DNA from: Shewanella sp. c952
Lineage (GTDB): Bacteria > Pseudomonadota > Gammaproteobacteria > Enterobacterales > Shewanellaceae
Length of the DNA: 64,000 nucleotides
Reading direction: 5' to 3'
Assembly (NCBI RefSeq): GCF_019654975.1
Contig: NZ_BPEW01000001.1
Location: forward strand, 372,001 to 436,000
Under the pieces are notes generated by a model, which saw only the letters and a list, made by a program, of their open reading frames with translations, did no database searches and was not told the origin of the DNA. A program made the position numbers and the translations under genes. Positions 9,240 to 19,200 of the stretch are shown piece by piece; the first letter of the stretch is position 1; each line of letters begins with the position of its first letter.

Positions 9240-10127
9240 TTGAGCAAAATAGACCGGTTAGATATTAAGCAGCTACGTGTGTTCCAAGCGCTGATCCGCG
9301 AGCAGAATGCATCTAAAGCGGCGAGCCAACTGGGGATGACACAGCAAGCGGTAAGTGAGCATTTGAAAAAACTGCGTGATGTGTTCGACGACCGTTTGTT
9401 TCTGCGAAAAACCAATGGTTTTGTGCCGACGCCTTTTGCAGAGGAGCTATACATCGGTGTCGATAAGCTGTTAAACGATTTTAAGGCGCTGTTAGCACCT
9501 AGCAGTTTTGAGCCGCAAACTATTAGCGGGACTTTTGTTATTGCCGCCACCGATTATGCTCAACAGGTGGTGTTACCAGAGTTGATTGCAAAGTTAAGGC
9601 TACAGTCGCCCAATCTAAAGTTAATTGTTCGGGATTTTGAGATCGATAAACTGCACGATCTAATGCAAAGCGGTAAAGTAAACCTAGCGATAGCCTTCCC
9701 TGATTACATTCCAGATAGTTATCCAGTGGTTAGGCTATTTGAAGAGCATCATGTTTGTGTCGCTTCACCGAGTGCGTCTATAGCGCAATCAAAGCCTTCA
9801 TTGGCAGAAGTAGCAAACTACCCGAGTATTATTGCTTCGCCATCCAGGCCGAATTTTAAAGGCTCGATTGATGATTGGTTTAAGCAGTTTGGTTTAAAGC
9901 GCAATATCGTTATATCCGCGCCTTGTTTTTCAGTTGTGCCTATGTATCTTGAAACCACAGACTCAATTGCATTTTTGCCATCGAGGGCTCTTAATAATTT
10001 GGGCTTGAAGGAGATAGCGCTTGAACAGTCGCCAGATAAGTTTGATGTTATTGCGGCTTGGCATCCGCGTTATAGTGATGACGCATTGCAAAAATGGGTA
10101 GTTTCGCTATTAAGAGAGAACGAGTAA
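9240..10127 (+). CDS. LysR-type transcriptional regulator
   Basis: A 295-residue regulator. The winged helix-turn-helix is clear (DIKQLRVFQALIREQNASKAASQLGMTQQAVSEH in two parts), followed by DRLFLRKTNGFVPTPFAEEL and an effector-binding domain. The start is a TTG at 9240: an in-frame stop lies two codons upstream and TGAGG is nine bases upstream, so no other start is possible nearby. It is divergent from the SDR-like gene, its likely target. The 8-bp repeat tract in its promoter may make its expression length-dependent. Confidence 0.85.
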   Translation: MSKIDRLDIKQLRVFQALIREQNASKAASQLGMTQQAVSEHLKKLRDVFDDRLFLRKTNGFVPTPFAEELYIGVDKLLNDFKALLAPSSFEPQTISGTFVIAATDYAQQVVLPELIAKLRLQSPNLKLIVRDFEIDKLHDLMQSGKVNLAIAFPDYIPDSYPVVRLFEEHHVCVASPSASIAQSKPSLAEVANYPSIIASPSRPNFKGSIDDWFKQFGLKRNIVISAPCFSVVPMYLETTDSIAFLPSRALNNLGLKEIALEQSPDKFDVIAAWHPRYSDDALQKWVVSLLRENE

Positions 10128-10142
10128 TTAGAGCTCACTACT

Positions 10143-10916
10143 TCATTTCTTCTTGCGACGTTTCACTTTAGCGGGTTTCTGTTGCAACCAAATATAGCAG
10201 CCAGTCAAAGACATGATTATCAGTGCCAGTGCGACCAGATCCATCAGCCATGGGCCTAAACTACCAAAGAATCGACCACTGTGGAGGTCAAGCAATACTC
10301 TTTCCCAATGCAGTCGGCTGCTGCGAATTTGCTCGGCTATTGCTGAATTATCGGCGTTTTCTATCGCGTTTACCCAAGGGATGGCAGTCAGTGGTTGGGC
10401 TTCAGACCAATCGATAAGATCGCTATCAGCGATAAACATTCCAGATTGAGTCCTAAGCCAAAGATTTTGCTGTAGCCCTATAGCTTGAATATGAGCAGGT
10501 AAGCCGGTGGCACTGTCTTGGGTTTCTAGCAGCTCACCCTGAGCTGACATTAAATACAGATGACTTGCATCGACCGCGACTAGCATATCGTGATAGGTAG
10601 TAACGCCTAACACTAAGCTGTTAGCTTCGAGAATGAGCTGACTGTCTAGCCAGACTTGATTTCCAGCGCTAATGAGTTTCTTTGGGCTTTGCTGATAAAG
10701 GCTTATCTCTGTGGGGGCCTTAATACCGTAGTAATCGAGTAACCAGCGCTGTTTTACTTGGGCGTTATCGAGCGAAAGGTCATTACTGTGATTAATCAGC
10801 ACCCCTGAAACGGCAATAAAAATAACTAATAGGGTGGAAAAAATACCTACTCTACGATGCCAAGGGCGTAATTGTCGTAATAGTTTGACTCTAAAGCTGG
10901 GGTGTTTGCGCGTCAT
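10143..10916 (-). CDS. PepSY-associated membrane protein
   Basis: A 257-residue inner-membrane protein with a basic N-terminus (RQLRPWHRRVGIFS), a first helix around 22-44 and a second around 222-242, and a mostly periplasmic domain between. The opening WHRRVG followed by a helix ending in HSN is typical of PepSY-associated TM proteins, which often act with flavin or iron reductases. It overlaps the upstream FMN-binding gene by four bases (ATGA), so the two are translationally coupled. Together they look like a membrane electron-transfer module linked to iron. Confidence 0.7.
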   Translation of the reverse strand: MTRKHPSFRVKLLRQLRPWHRRVGIFSTLLVIFIAVSGVLINHSNDLSLDNAQVKQRWLLDYYGIKAPTEISLYQQSPKKLISAGNQVWLDSQLILEANSLVLGVTTYHDMLVAVDASHLYLMSAQGELLETQDSATGLPAHIQAIGLQQNLWLRTQSGMFIADSDLIDWSEAQPLTAIPWVNAIENADNSAIAEQIRSSRLHWERVLLDLHSGRFFGSLGPWLMDLVALALIIMSLTGCYIWLQQKPAKVKRRKKK

Positions 10917-11446
10917 TCTTTATCTTTATTTATCACATAATCGTCTAGATACAGGGCTATTCGCGATAACTTTGTTAACGCTCTAACGGATAATGTTGCG
11001 CCTGTTATGCCATCGATATGTGTATCGAGTTGTAAGTCTTGCTTGAGTTTGGCTGATTTAAACTGATCAGTAAAGAAGTCATGTCTTACTTCATCGCCGC
11101 GGCTCTCTCGATATACCAGCACTTTTGTCTGCGAAATGGCGCTGTCTTTGATATGAACAGCCACAGTAATAGGCGATTCTTTGCCGATTTCATCCATTAT
11201 CCATATACTTTCATTCGCTTGTTGCCAGTAGCGTAGGCGCATTTTATTAAAGCTATGAGCGAGAATAGATTCAATGGCCTGTTGTGCAGGTTCATCAACC
11301 CAGAATACTTTTGCTCTTGGCACTTCAGCATTAAAAGCTTGGCCAATAAACTCTTCTGGTGTTTGGTAGGTCCCTCTAGCGTTTACTGTCGCGCTCATCA
11401 TTGAGCAACTTAATAATACAGATATTATAACGAGAGGTAGTTTCAT
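10913..11446 (-). CDS. Exported FMN-binding domain protein
   Basis: Contains DGITGATLSVRAL near the C-terminus, the S/T-GAT site where FMN is covalently attached to a Thr in NqrC/RnfG-type domains. Starting at 11446, the protein is 177 residues with a clear signal peptide (MKLPLVIISVLLSCSMMSATVNA). A GTG start at 11497 would lie inside a perfect hairpin and would put a non-signal-like stretch in front, so I reject it. It forms an overlapping pair with the PepSY gene and lies downstream of the porin gene. Probably a periplasmic electron carrier. Confidence 0.75.
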   Translation of the reverse strand: MKLPLVIISVLLSCSMMSATVNARGTYQTPEEFIGQAFNAEVPRAKVFWVDEPAQQAIESILAHSFNKMRLRYWQQANESIWIMDEIGKESPITVAVHIKDSAISQTKVLVYRESRGDEVRHDFFTDQFKSAKLKQDLQLDTHIDGITGATLSVRALTKLSRIALYLDDYVINKDKE

Positions 11447-11475
11447 ATTGAGCGAGCTCACGTGATAGTAAATGA

Positions 11476-11501
11476 ATGAGTGCTCAATACTGAGCACTCA
11501 T
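11476..11501 (-). terminator. Perfect hairpin between the porin and FMN-binding genes
   Basis: An 11-bp stem (ATGAGTGCTCA / TGAGCACTCAT) around a four-base loop, 28 bases after the porin stop codon. There is no T-run, so it may be a partial terminator or an mRNA-end protector that lowers expression of the two downstream genes relative to the porin. Confidence 0.5.
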
Positions 11502-11528
11502 ATCGTTGTTCAAATTTAGCTGTCTAAA

Positions 11529-12707
11529 TTAGAACTGGTAACCAACACCTAGGTTGAAGCCGTCAGCGTCTTTAGCGCCGCCCACTTTTTCATAGTCAGC
11601 TTTAAACACAACATTTTCGTGCAACCAGTAGTTAATACCTACATTGGTTTGCTCGATTTTAGTGTCATCGCTGTTACCTGCGTTGTTGTCATATTCGTTG
11701 TAGCGAGCAAATAGACCGAAGCTTTGGTTGAACTTGTATGATGGTTCAATGTACCAACCATTTTGCTCATCACGACCAAGTAATTCTGCTTCTTTACCAT
11801 CGATATCCCACTGTGCGTATAGCGCTTTAACAGTGAAACCTTGGATTGAGTAGATAGCGTGAGCAGATAGTAACGTAGCAGATGCCGTTTCAACGCCAGC
11901 CGCACTTTGAGTTAGATCTGCTTGATATTGTGCAGTTGCAGCAAGCTCAAGACCAGGAACTGCTGTGTATTTAACACGTGCAGTATAGGCAAGATCTGAC
12001 GCATCAGCCTTGGCTACCTTTTGACGGCCGCCACGAATGCTATAAGTTTCATCAACTTTAAGACCTGAAGTAATAGCACCATCGAAGGCTAAACCTGGAG
12101 CTGCTTTTAAGTTAAGTGCTGCACCCGCTTCCCACCAAGTTGCTGGGATGATGTTTTTCTCAACTGGATTACGCTCAACACCGTAGAATGCTGGTGGCTC
12201 GTGAGTTTCGTTAATGATACCGACTGGCATCAAGAATAGACCCGCTTTACCAACGAACATGTCGTTAAAGTCATGCTCAATATAAGCTTGTTCTAGCTCG
12301 ACTTCACCTGGCTTATCGTCACCAGAAAGGGCATGTTCAATCTCTACCTCTGAGAAGAAACGCGTGCTTTCTGTGAACTCATGGCCAAAGAAAAGTACGA
12401 AGCGATGGAAATCGATTGCTTTCTTATCTTTACCTGACTTGTTGTCAGTGATGTTGTTGTAATGCAGCTCACCGTAACCACCGATTGTTGTGGCACTCTT
12501 TGATTCAGAAGCTGACTCTTCTACTACATCAGCGGTTTTCTCTACACGCTTTTCAGTTTCATCAAGACGCTTTTCAAGGTCTTGTAAAACCTTCTGCTGT
12601 TGCTCAATTATTTTACGTAGCTCAGCAGTTTCATCAGCAGCATAAGCACCTTGAGTAGCAAACAAGCTAACTAGCGCAGTAGCAAGTAAGGTTTTCTTCA
12701 TCATCAT
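11529..12707 (-). CDS. Outer-membrane porin with N-terminal coiled coil
   Basis: A 392-residue protein with a signal peptide ending AYA/ADE. A short coiled coil follows (about residues 28-65, heptads of EQQQKVLQDLEKRLDETEKR type). The rest alternates into beta-strands from TTIGGYGELHYNN to a C-terminal aromatic (GVGYQF), the normal end signal of an outer-membrane barrel. The coiled coil followed by GGYGELH fits trimeric porins of the OprO/P-like or general porin type. An upstream Fur box and FNR-type site suggest it serves iron-limited or anaerobic growth. The cargo is unknown. Confidence 0.78.
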   Translation of the reverse strand: MMMKKTLLATALVSLFATQGAYAADETAELRKIIEQQQKVLQDLEKRLDETEKRVEKTADVVEESASESKSATTIGGYGELHYNNITDNKSGKDKKAIDFHRFVLFFGHEFTESTRFFSEVEIEHALSGDDKPGEVELEQAYIEHDFNDMFVGKAGLFLMPVGIINETHEPPAFYGVERNPVEKNIIPATWWEAGAALNLKAAPGLAFDGAITSGLKVDETYSIRGGRQKVAKADASDLAYTARVKYTAVPGLELAATAQYQADLTQSAAGVETASATLLSAHAIYSIQGFTVKALYAQWDIDGKEAELLGRDEQNGWYIEPSYKFNQSFGLFARYNEYDNNAGNSDDTKIEQTNVGINYWLHENVVFKADYEKVGGAKDADGFNLGVGYQF

Positions 12708-12769
12708 TCAGTCCCTTTGTTATAGCGGGTTATAAAATTTGTGGAGGAGTTTACCAATTGATTAACATA

Positions 12770-12790
12770 ATGCAAATTATTCTCATTTAA
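12770..12790 (-). promoter_or_regulatory. Candidate Fur box upstream of the porin operon
   Basis: Read on the minus strand the site is AATGAGAATAATTTGCAT, a good match to the Fur 7-1-7 pattern (TGAtAAT-N-ATTaTCA). It lies about 63-83 bases upstream of the porin start codon, a place that fits repression by Fur-Fe(II). Confidence 0.6.
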
Positions 12791-12793
12791 ATT

Positions 12794-12807
12794 ATGATTT
12801 AGATCAA
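12794..12807. promoter_or_regulatory. Candidate FNR/EtrA site
   Basis: ATGATTTAGATCAA differs at one position from TTGAT-N4-ATCAA, the FNR/EtrA consensus. It is adjacent to the Fur box, suggesting joint oxygen and iron control of the porin gene. Confidence 0.45.
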
Positions 12808-13151
12808 CATTTGTAAAGTATTTGTGGATCCTTTAATAGCCATTCTAATTGTATGGTTATATTTATTCTTTTTAAAACAATGGCTTGCTACGTTTGGTTT
12901 GATGCTGCTATTTTCTTTACATTTAGCCGGGAGTGACAGCGTGAATCAAGGGTGGTTGAAAAATCAGCAGTTTTTGTTGTTTTGAACTTGAGCTGACTTA
13001 GAACAAGTTATTTTTTCTAATAGTTTTTGGTTATAGCGTGTTACCTAAATGAGTGGTGAAATGACTCGTTTAAGTCATCGGGTGAGTCAAAATTCAATCA
13101 TGGTATACAATGCTCGGCCACTTTGAAGGCTAACAAGATTGTTGAGTGACT

Positions 13152-13859
13152 ATGTTTCTAAGTTCTTTCTTTAAAAAAGCAAACCAGTCAGTTGTGATTG
13201 CTCCAGAACAAGCGAGTGAGTTTGCTAAAAGCGTTGCCCATGATTTCAATCCAATCCATGACGTTGCCGCAAAGCGTTTTTGTGTACCTGGCGATCTGCT
13301 TTTCTCTTTAGTATTAAATGAATATGGTCTCAGCCAGAAAATGACCTTTAATTTTGCAGGTATGGTGGGTGATGGCGTTAAGCTGCAGTTCCCTGCTGCA
13401 GTTGAAGAAGATTTCGATATTAGAGATGACAAAGACAAATGCTATCTAAATGTACACCGTAGTGGTGACGTTCGTCATTGTGATGTGCAAATAGAGTCCT
13501 TTATTCGCAAGTATGTGGCGTTTTCAGGCCTTAACTTCATGCATATTTTGGTGCCGATGATGAAGCAGCGCCAGATGATGATTAACCCAGCAAGACCATT
13601 AGTCATTTATGAAAGCATGTCTTTTGACTTAACGACTCTTGATTTTACCGAGGTTGAGTTGACCTTGGTTGAGCAAGACTTAAAAATTGAAGGTAAGCGT
13701 GGCGATGTCACCTTAACTTTCGAGCTGCACAGCGGCGACAAGTTAGTGGGCACAGGTATTAAAACCTTGGTTATGAGCGGCCTACGCCCCTATGTTGATG
13801 ATCAAGCGCAGCAGATGTTTGATAAATATGAAGAGCGTCGCCTCAGCTATGCTGGCTAA
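13152..13859 (+). CDS. DUF3581-type protein with hotdog-like signature
   Basis: A protein of 235 residues when started at the ATG at 13152 (a GTG two codons earlier is possible). It matches what I know as the DUF3581 family of gammaproteobacteria. DFNPIHDVAAKRFCVPGDLLF resembles the MaoC/hotdog hydratase signature (NPIH.D...A), so a thioester-binding or hydratase-like fold is plausible. No reaction is known to me. It stands alone with its own terminator. A candidate promoter -10 (TATACA with an upstream TG) is at about 13101-13106. Confidence 0.7.
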   Translation: MFLSSFFKKANQSVVIAPEQASEFAKSVAHDFNPIHDVAAKRFCVPGDLLFSLVLNEYGLSQKMTFNFAGMVGDGVKLQFPAAVEEDFDIRDDKDKCYLNVHRSGDVRHCDVQIESFIRKYVAFSGLNFMHILVPMMKQRQMMINPARPLVIYESMSFDLTTLDFTEVELTLVEQDLKIEGKRGDVTLTFELHSGDKLVGTGIKTLVMSGLRPYVDDQAQQMFDKYEERRLSYAG

Positions 13860-13906
13860 GCAATAGCACTTAACTGACCATCGGACAGTCGTTAACGATT
13901 GCTGAT

Positions 13907-13943
13907 AAACCGACTAATTACACTGGTGATTAGTCGGTTTTTT
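13907..13943 (+). terminator. Rho-independent terminator after the DUF3581 gene
   Basis: AAACCGACTAAT (13907-13918) pairs perfectly with ATTAGTCGGTTT (13929-13940) and runs into six Ts. Confidence 0.85.
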
Positions 13944-14089
13944 GTTTTTAAGCGATGATTAAAGCAGCAGCCAATCCTATTTGAGCTTGCGAGTGAATAA
14001 ACTGTGAGCTGGCTCACTTGAGGCTTGACGATCTATGACGCATTCTGTTTGACCCATTAGCTTTTATATAAAAGCGAATGGGATCCGTT

Positions 14090-14340
14090 CGGATGAAGGT
14101 AGCAGGAGAGTGGGGACTAACCCCACACCGACGAGGCAACTTTGATTTAGCTAATGAGGCTAAGACAAAGCACTCTTTCAGGTGCCACTTATGTGGTGAG
14201 GACTGTTACTGGACGAGCCTCTGGAGAGACTGTGAGCAAATAAGCGTTCGTCAGCTTGATTGTCACACAGCGCCGAAGGCGAAAGTGTTAGCATTTTTTG
14301 CTAACGCGAAACGCTCAGGCAAAAGGACAGAGGAGAGGAT
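14090..14340 (+). ncRNA. Tandem glycine riboswitch
   Basis: Two consecutive glycine aptamers are readable. The first has GGAGAG (14105-14110), CCGACGAGGCAA (14128-14139), CTCTTTCAGGT (14172-14182) and GGACTG (14199-14204). The second has CTGGAGAGACTG (14221-14232), CGCCGAAGGCGAAA (14271-14284) and CGCTCAGGCAAAAGGACAG (14312-14330). The very short linker between them is typical of the cooperative tandem form. It precedes an AgcS-family symporter, a known target class. A 14-bp hairpin (14053-14082) lies just upstream. Confidence 0.93.
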
Positions 14341-14546
14341 GACTGTGTTAACTTTTATCAAATCGATATTAGTCACTGTCGTTTGCTGCTGCGCCTTTTC
14401 TGTCCTCATTCGAGGCAGATAAACCGTTTGCTGCGCTCGGCAGCACGCTACACTAGCCATTTCTTTTCCTCCTCCGATTATTAATAACTCCTATTTCAAG
14501 CCGTTTGAATATAGCGAGTTCTGTTGTTTAATACTCGAGGAACACC
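14341..14546 (+). promoter_or_regulatory. Expression platform of the glycine riboswitch
   Basis: TCTGTCCT (14399-14406) can pair with AGGACAGA at the 3' end of the second aptamer (14324-14331), offering an alternative to the closing stem. A pyrimidine run TTCCTCCTCC (about 14466-14475) could pair with GAGGAGAGGA. Both would be ligand-sensitive. No classic intrinsic terminator with a T-run is visible. Inference from complementarity only. Confidence 0.4.
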
Positions 14547-15920
14547 ATGAATTTTGAAGCACTTCTAGCCGATATCAACGCCATTGTTTGGGGGCCTATC
14601 ACCCTTTGCTTACTGGTCGGTACCGGTCTTTATCTCACTATCCGATTAAAGCTTATCCAAGTTTTTAAACTGCCTTTAGCACTTAGTTTGCTGTTTAAGC
14701 CTGCAAGTGGCAAAGGTGATCTGTCCTCTTTTGCCGCGCTATGTACCGCACTGTCGGCTACTATAGGTACCGGTAATATAGTCGGGGTTGCCACCGCGAT
14801 AAAAATGGGGGGCCCGGGGGCACTATTTTGGATGTGGTTAGCGGCCTTTTTTGGCATGGCAACCAAATATGCTGAATGTATGTTGGCAGTTAAATACCGC
14901 ACCACTGATGCTCGTGGCAATATTGCTGGCGGCCCAATGTATTACATTGAACGAGGGTTAGGACTTAAGTGGTTGGCAAAAATATTCGCCGTGTTTGGTG
15001 TCGGGGTCGCCTTTTTTGGGATCGGTACCTTTGCACAAGTTAATGCGATTAGCGATGCGATGACTATCGCTTTCGACGTACCTGCTTGGACAACAGCCAT
15101 CGTGTTGACGCTAATGGTCGCAGCGGTAACTTTAGGCGGCGTCAAGCGTATTGCCAATGTGGCGCAAAAGCTGGTGCCGACAATGGCGCTAGGCTATGTG
15201 TTGGCTTGCATTTGGATTTTGGTTCTGTTTGCCGATCAGATAATGCCGGCATTGCAACTCGTGCTGCACTCGGCTTTCACGCCGATATCGGCAGCGGGTG
15301 GTTTCTTAGGGGCGACGGTTGCTCAAGCATTGCAAATTGGTATTGCTCGCGGGGTATTCTCTAACGAGTCAGGTCTAGGTAGCGCCCCCATCGCGGCTGC
15401 TGCTGCTAAAACCAATGAGCCTGTTGAGCAAGGTATGGTGAGTATGACGGGCACATTCTTCGACACTATTTTAATCTGTACCATGACTGGTTTAGTGCTG
15501 ATTATTACCGGCGTTTGGAGTGGTGACACTGCGGGTGCTGCCATGACCAGCGCTGCATTTGCCGCCGGAGGCTCAGCGATTATCGGCCAGTACGTGGTGA
15601 CCATTGCGTTGGTTTGTTTCGCTTTTACTACTATTTTGGGCTGGCATTATTATGGCGAGCGTTGTTGGTACTACCTAACAGGTAAGCGCCTAGGAGAAAA
15701 AGGCATTAAGTTATATCAGCTGACTTTTCTCAGTTTGATCGCCGTGGGCGCCTTTATAAAACTTGATCTTATTTGGATGCTAGCCGATACGGTTAATGGT
15801 TTGATGGCGATTCCAAACCTAATCGCACTTATCGGTTTAAGACATGTGATTATGGCGGAAACCAACAAGTATTTTGCTAAACGGCGTGCAGCAGTACTTG
15901 ATGAATTACGCGCTCAATAG
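14547..15920 (+). CDS. Sodium:alanine/glycine symporter (AgcS family)
   Basis: A 457-residue inner-membrane carrier with about 10-11 hydrophobic helices that takes up alanine and/or glycine with sodium. The family signature is present early (SATIGTGNIVGVATAI then GGPGALFWMW), as is the later ANESGLGSAP-type segment, here SNESGLGSAPIAAAAA. A tandem glycine riboswitch upstream indicates that glycine controls the gene and is therefore a likely substrate. The ribosome site is GAGGAA before the ATG. A hairpin follows the gene. Confidence 0.9.
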   Translation: MNFEALLADINAIVWGPITLCLLVGTGLYLTIRLKLIQVFKLPLALSLLFKPASGKGDLSSFAALCTALSATIGTGNIVGVATAIKMGGPGALFWMWLAAFFGMATKYAECMLAVKYRTTDARGNIAGGPMYYIERGLGLKWLAKIFAVFGVGVAFFGIGTFAQVNAISDAMTIAFDVPAWTTAIVLTLMVAAVTLGGVKRIANVAQKLVPTMALGYVLACIWILVLFADQIMPALQLVLHSAFTPISAAGGFLGATVAQALQIGIARGVFSNESGLGSAPIAAAAAKTNEPVEQGMVSMTGTFFDTILICTMTGLVLIITGVWSGDTAGAAMTSAAFAAGGSAIIGQYVVTIALVCFAFTTILGWHYYGERCWYYLTGKRLGEKGIKLYQLTFLSLIAVGAFIKLDLIWMLADTVNGLMAIPNLIALIGLRHVIMAETNKYFAKRRAAVLDELRAQ

Positions 15921-15988
15921 CTTGCTCAGCGGCAGTCGATAACTCATTAAAGCTGCCGCAAATTGATATCTCTTATATTGTTTTCATT

Positions 15989-16021
15989 AAGGTGCTCAAT
16001 TGCCGATTGATTGAGCACCTT
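15989..16021 (+). terminator. Hairpin downstream of the AgcS gene
   Basis: AAGGTGCTCAAT pairs with ATTGAGCACCTT (12 bp). The T-tail is weak, so this may terminate poorly or protect the mRNA 3' end. Confidence 0.5.
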
Positions 16022-16059
16022 CACCGCAGAAAATGGCGTATGATCGCGCTTCCCTGATT

Positions 16060-16135
16060 TAGTCACTAAAGTCAGCAAAATAGCTGCTTGGCGATGATTG
16101 CCAAGCGCGACGCTTTCCTTTAATTTAGTGACCAG
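16060..16135. other. Nested inverted repeats upstream of the SMC operon
   Basis: GTCACTAAA (16062-16070) pairs with TTTAGTGAC (16125-16133). Inside it GCTTGGC pairs with GCCAAGC around a seven-base loop. The nested design could be a leader RNA structure or a protein-binding site for the operon that starts 105 bases later. No family recognised. Confidence 0.45.
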
Positions 16136-16239
16136 CTAATTTTATTATCAACCTCTTTATATGCGTGTTGCTATCACCGCGACACGTAACAGCTTGCTAG
16201 CCATTTTTGCTACAAGCTGCGTTTGGATTAAGGAATGTA

Positions 16240-19200
16240 ATGCCAAGCTTAAATCGCATCGTACTGATTGATACTCACTTGCCAGGCGTGGTTGAACTCG
16301 CCCTTGATGGCCATACCAACATATGCGGCACTAACGCATCGGGTAAAACCACGCTACAACGCTTGGTACCGGTTTTTTACGGTGAGTACCCAAGCCGAGT
16401 TGTCCCCTCGACTCGTGATAGTTTTGAGCGCTGGTATCTGCCGCACGAATCGAGCTTTATCATCTATGAATATATCAAGTCTGACGGACTCGCTTACCAA
16501 GCGGTATTAGCTTCTGCGGGAGACGGCAAAGGAGTTAATTACCGCTTTATCGGTAAAGGTTTTGAGCTAGATGATTATATCAAAACCCAGCAAGGCGATA
16601 ACATTCAGTGTTTTACCATGGCTGAACTTGGCCGTGAGATGAAGCGCGCGGGTATTGCGATCACTAACCTACTCAATACTCGTGAGTTTAGGGCGATCAT
16701 TCAGAACGATAGAGCATTATTGAGTACCGGCAGTAACCGCACCGAGTTGCGTAATTACGCCCGTCAATTCTCACTGTGTGAGGCGGAACATTCGCTGCGC
16801 CATATTGAAAAACTGGCGAAAGCGGTGCACTCGAAAGAGGGGAAGATGGAGACGATCAAGTCGATGATCGCCGCTATTCTTGAAGAGGATGGTGTTAATC
16901 CTCCTAGCTCTCGCATTAACCCGCAACATGTTGAGTCTTGGATAAAAGAGAGTCAGCTTATTCAGGGCTTTGAGCTTATTCGCCCTGAGTTTGAAAAGTT
17001 AGAGCAGGAGTTTGACCAGCTACTAAGCACAGAGCAGCGACTTGCCAGCCTGCGCCGCGGTTATAGCAAAGATGAAAGTGATGAGGTCGAAAGACAAGAG
17101 CATCACCAAGACTTGTCAAAAGCACTCAACGCTAAACTAAGAGAGTTGGACGAAGAATGGAAAGAGCAACGTGACGAGCTCAACTTAGACTTGTCTGCCG
17201 CTAAGGGCGATGTGGCCAAGTGTGAACAAGAACTAGATTCGATTGAAGATCAACACGCTTCATTTCAAGACGCTGAAATTGAACAAGCTAAGTTAGATCT
17301 CGAACAGTTACCTAGCTGGCGCGGTACCTTAGAAAACTTGTCAGAGCGACATAAACTACAAACTGAAAAGCACCAAGATATTGAGGCCGCGTACAACGCC
17401 CGTCGCAGTAAAATTGGTGAAGGGCTTAACCGAGAGCTGGAAAACTTGCACCAAGAGCAAGACAGCTTAAGAGAGTCTCGCGATAAACAGCGTGAACAAG
17501 GCCGCTCTGAGTTAGCAGCATTAGAAGATCAATGGCGTGACGCGACCGATAAAGGCCAAGCACAATTTAGTGAGCAAGCGTATCAACTGAAGTTATCTGC
17601 AGCAGAGCTGAAAGTACGCGTTGATAGCGTGACCTACTCGGAAGAGGAAAAGCTGGCGTTAGCGGTGTTTGATGAACGAATCACTCGCGCCGATGAGGAG
17701 CAAGAGAGCTGTAACGCCAAGGTTGACCGCTTCACGAGCGAAGAGCGTAAGCTGCGTGCTAAACGCGATCAAGCTAATGAAGGACTGCGGGTTGCCGGTA
17801 TTCGAGTCACAGAACGTCAAAGCGAACTTGAAGAGCTGCACCATATCTTGTTCCCCCAGTCACACACGTTACTAGAGTTCTTACGTAAAGAGGCCAATGG
17901 CTGGGAAAACACCTTAGGTAAGGTGATCAATTCAGATCTGCTGCACCGTAGTGACTTACACCCGACTATCAGCGGTGAAAATCTTGAAGCCCTATACGGC
18001 ATAGCGCTCGATCTAAAGGCGATCGATTCACCTGAGTACGCTGCATCTGAGCAAGAGCTGCGCATCAAGCATGCTAATGCCGAAGAGATGTTAACCAGTG
18101 CTAAAGAGTTACAGGCAGAAGCTGAGTCCAAGTTAGTGGCCGTTAATAGCGAGCTCGATGCCATGGCACGTGAGCTAACGTTTGCTCGCACCGCCTATAA
18201 AAATAGCCGTGATGATCTGCGCCGGCTGTTTGATGATAAACGTGCTGAACAAGAGAAGATCAACCAAGCACTTAATGAGCGAAAGTCTGCTTCGCAGAAG
18301 CAACTTGCTAGGCTCGATAACGAACTGAAGCAATTAAAGCAACAGCAACAAGAGTGGCATGAAGAGCAAAAAGAGCAGGCGTTAGAAGCGCGCATGGAGA
18401 AAAATGCTTATTGGCAAGAGGTTGTTGGTGCTTTAGACAATCAACTTGGCCAAGTTAAAGCGAATATCCAAAACCGTCGAGACCACGCTAAAAGTGAACA
18501 AAAGGCCTGTGAGCAGTGGTACAAGAATGAGCTTAAATCTCGTGGTATCGATGAAGCCAAAATTGTCGCGCTAAAAACCGAGATCCGTACCCTTGAAGCT
18601 AATATCAGTAAAGCGGAGCAACGCCGTAGTGAAGTGTTGCGTTATGACGACTGGTATCAACATACTTGGTTGAAGCGTAAACCTAAGTTACAGACTGAGC
18701 TCAGCACAGTTAAGCAGGCTAGCTTATCGTTAGAGCAGCAGCTCAAAGCTAAATCTAATGAGGTTAAAGCCAAGCGTAGCGAGCTAGACAGTGAACGCAA
18801 GCGTTCTGACGCGGTACAAGTTGAAGCCTCAGAAAATCTAACCAAGCTACGTAGTGTCATGCGCAAACTTACCGAGCTTAAACTGCCTGCTAATAATGAG
18901 GATGCTCAAGGCGGACTCAGTGAGCGTCTGCGGCAAGGTGAAGATCAGCTGTTAAAGCGTGATTCACTGCTGGGTTCAGTTAAGCAGTATGTTGAACACT
19001 TTGATTCAGTGATTGCCAGTAAGTCAGGTTCTAGCTTATCGGAGACATGGGAGCGTGCGCGCGAAGAGTCGAGCTTTGTTAATGACAAAGGTATTCGTAT
19101 TCTGGATTACCGCAAACTAGTGCCGCAGCTGGAGCAGCTACTGAACGTAATGGTGCCACAATCGATGATGGCACTGCGTGAGCAGGGGCGTATTTTTGGT

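Noticed and set aside
14078..14422. Open reading frame of 114 codons on the plus strand
   Set aside because: It runs through the tandem glycine riboswitch, whose conserved blocks explain the sequence.
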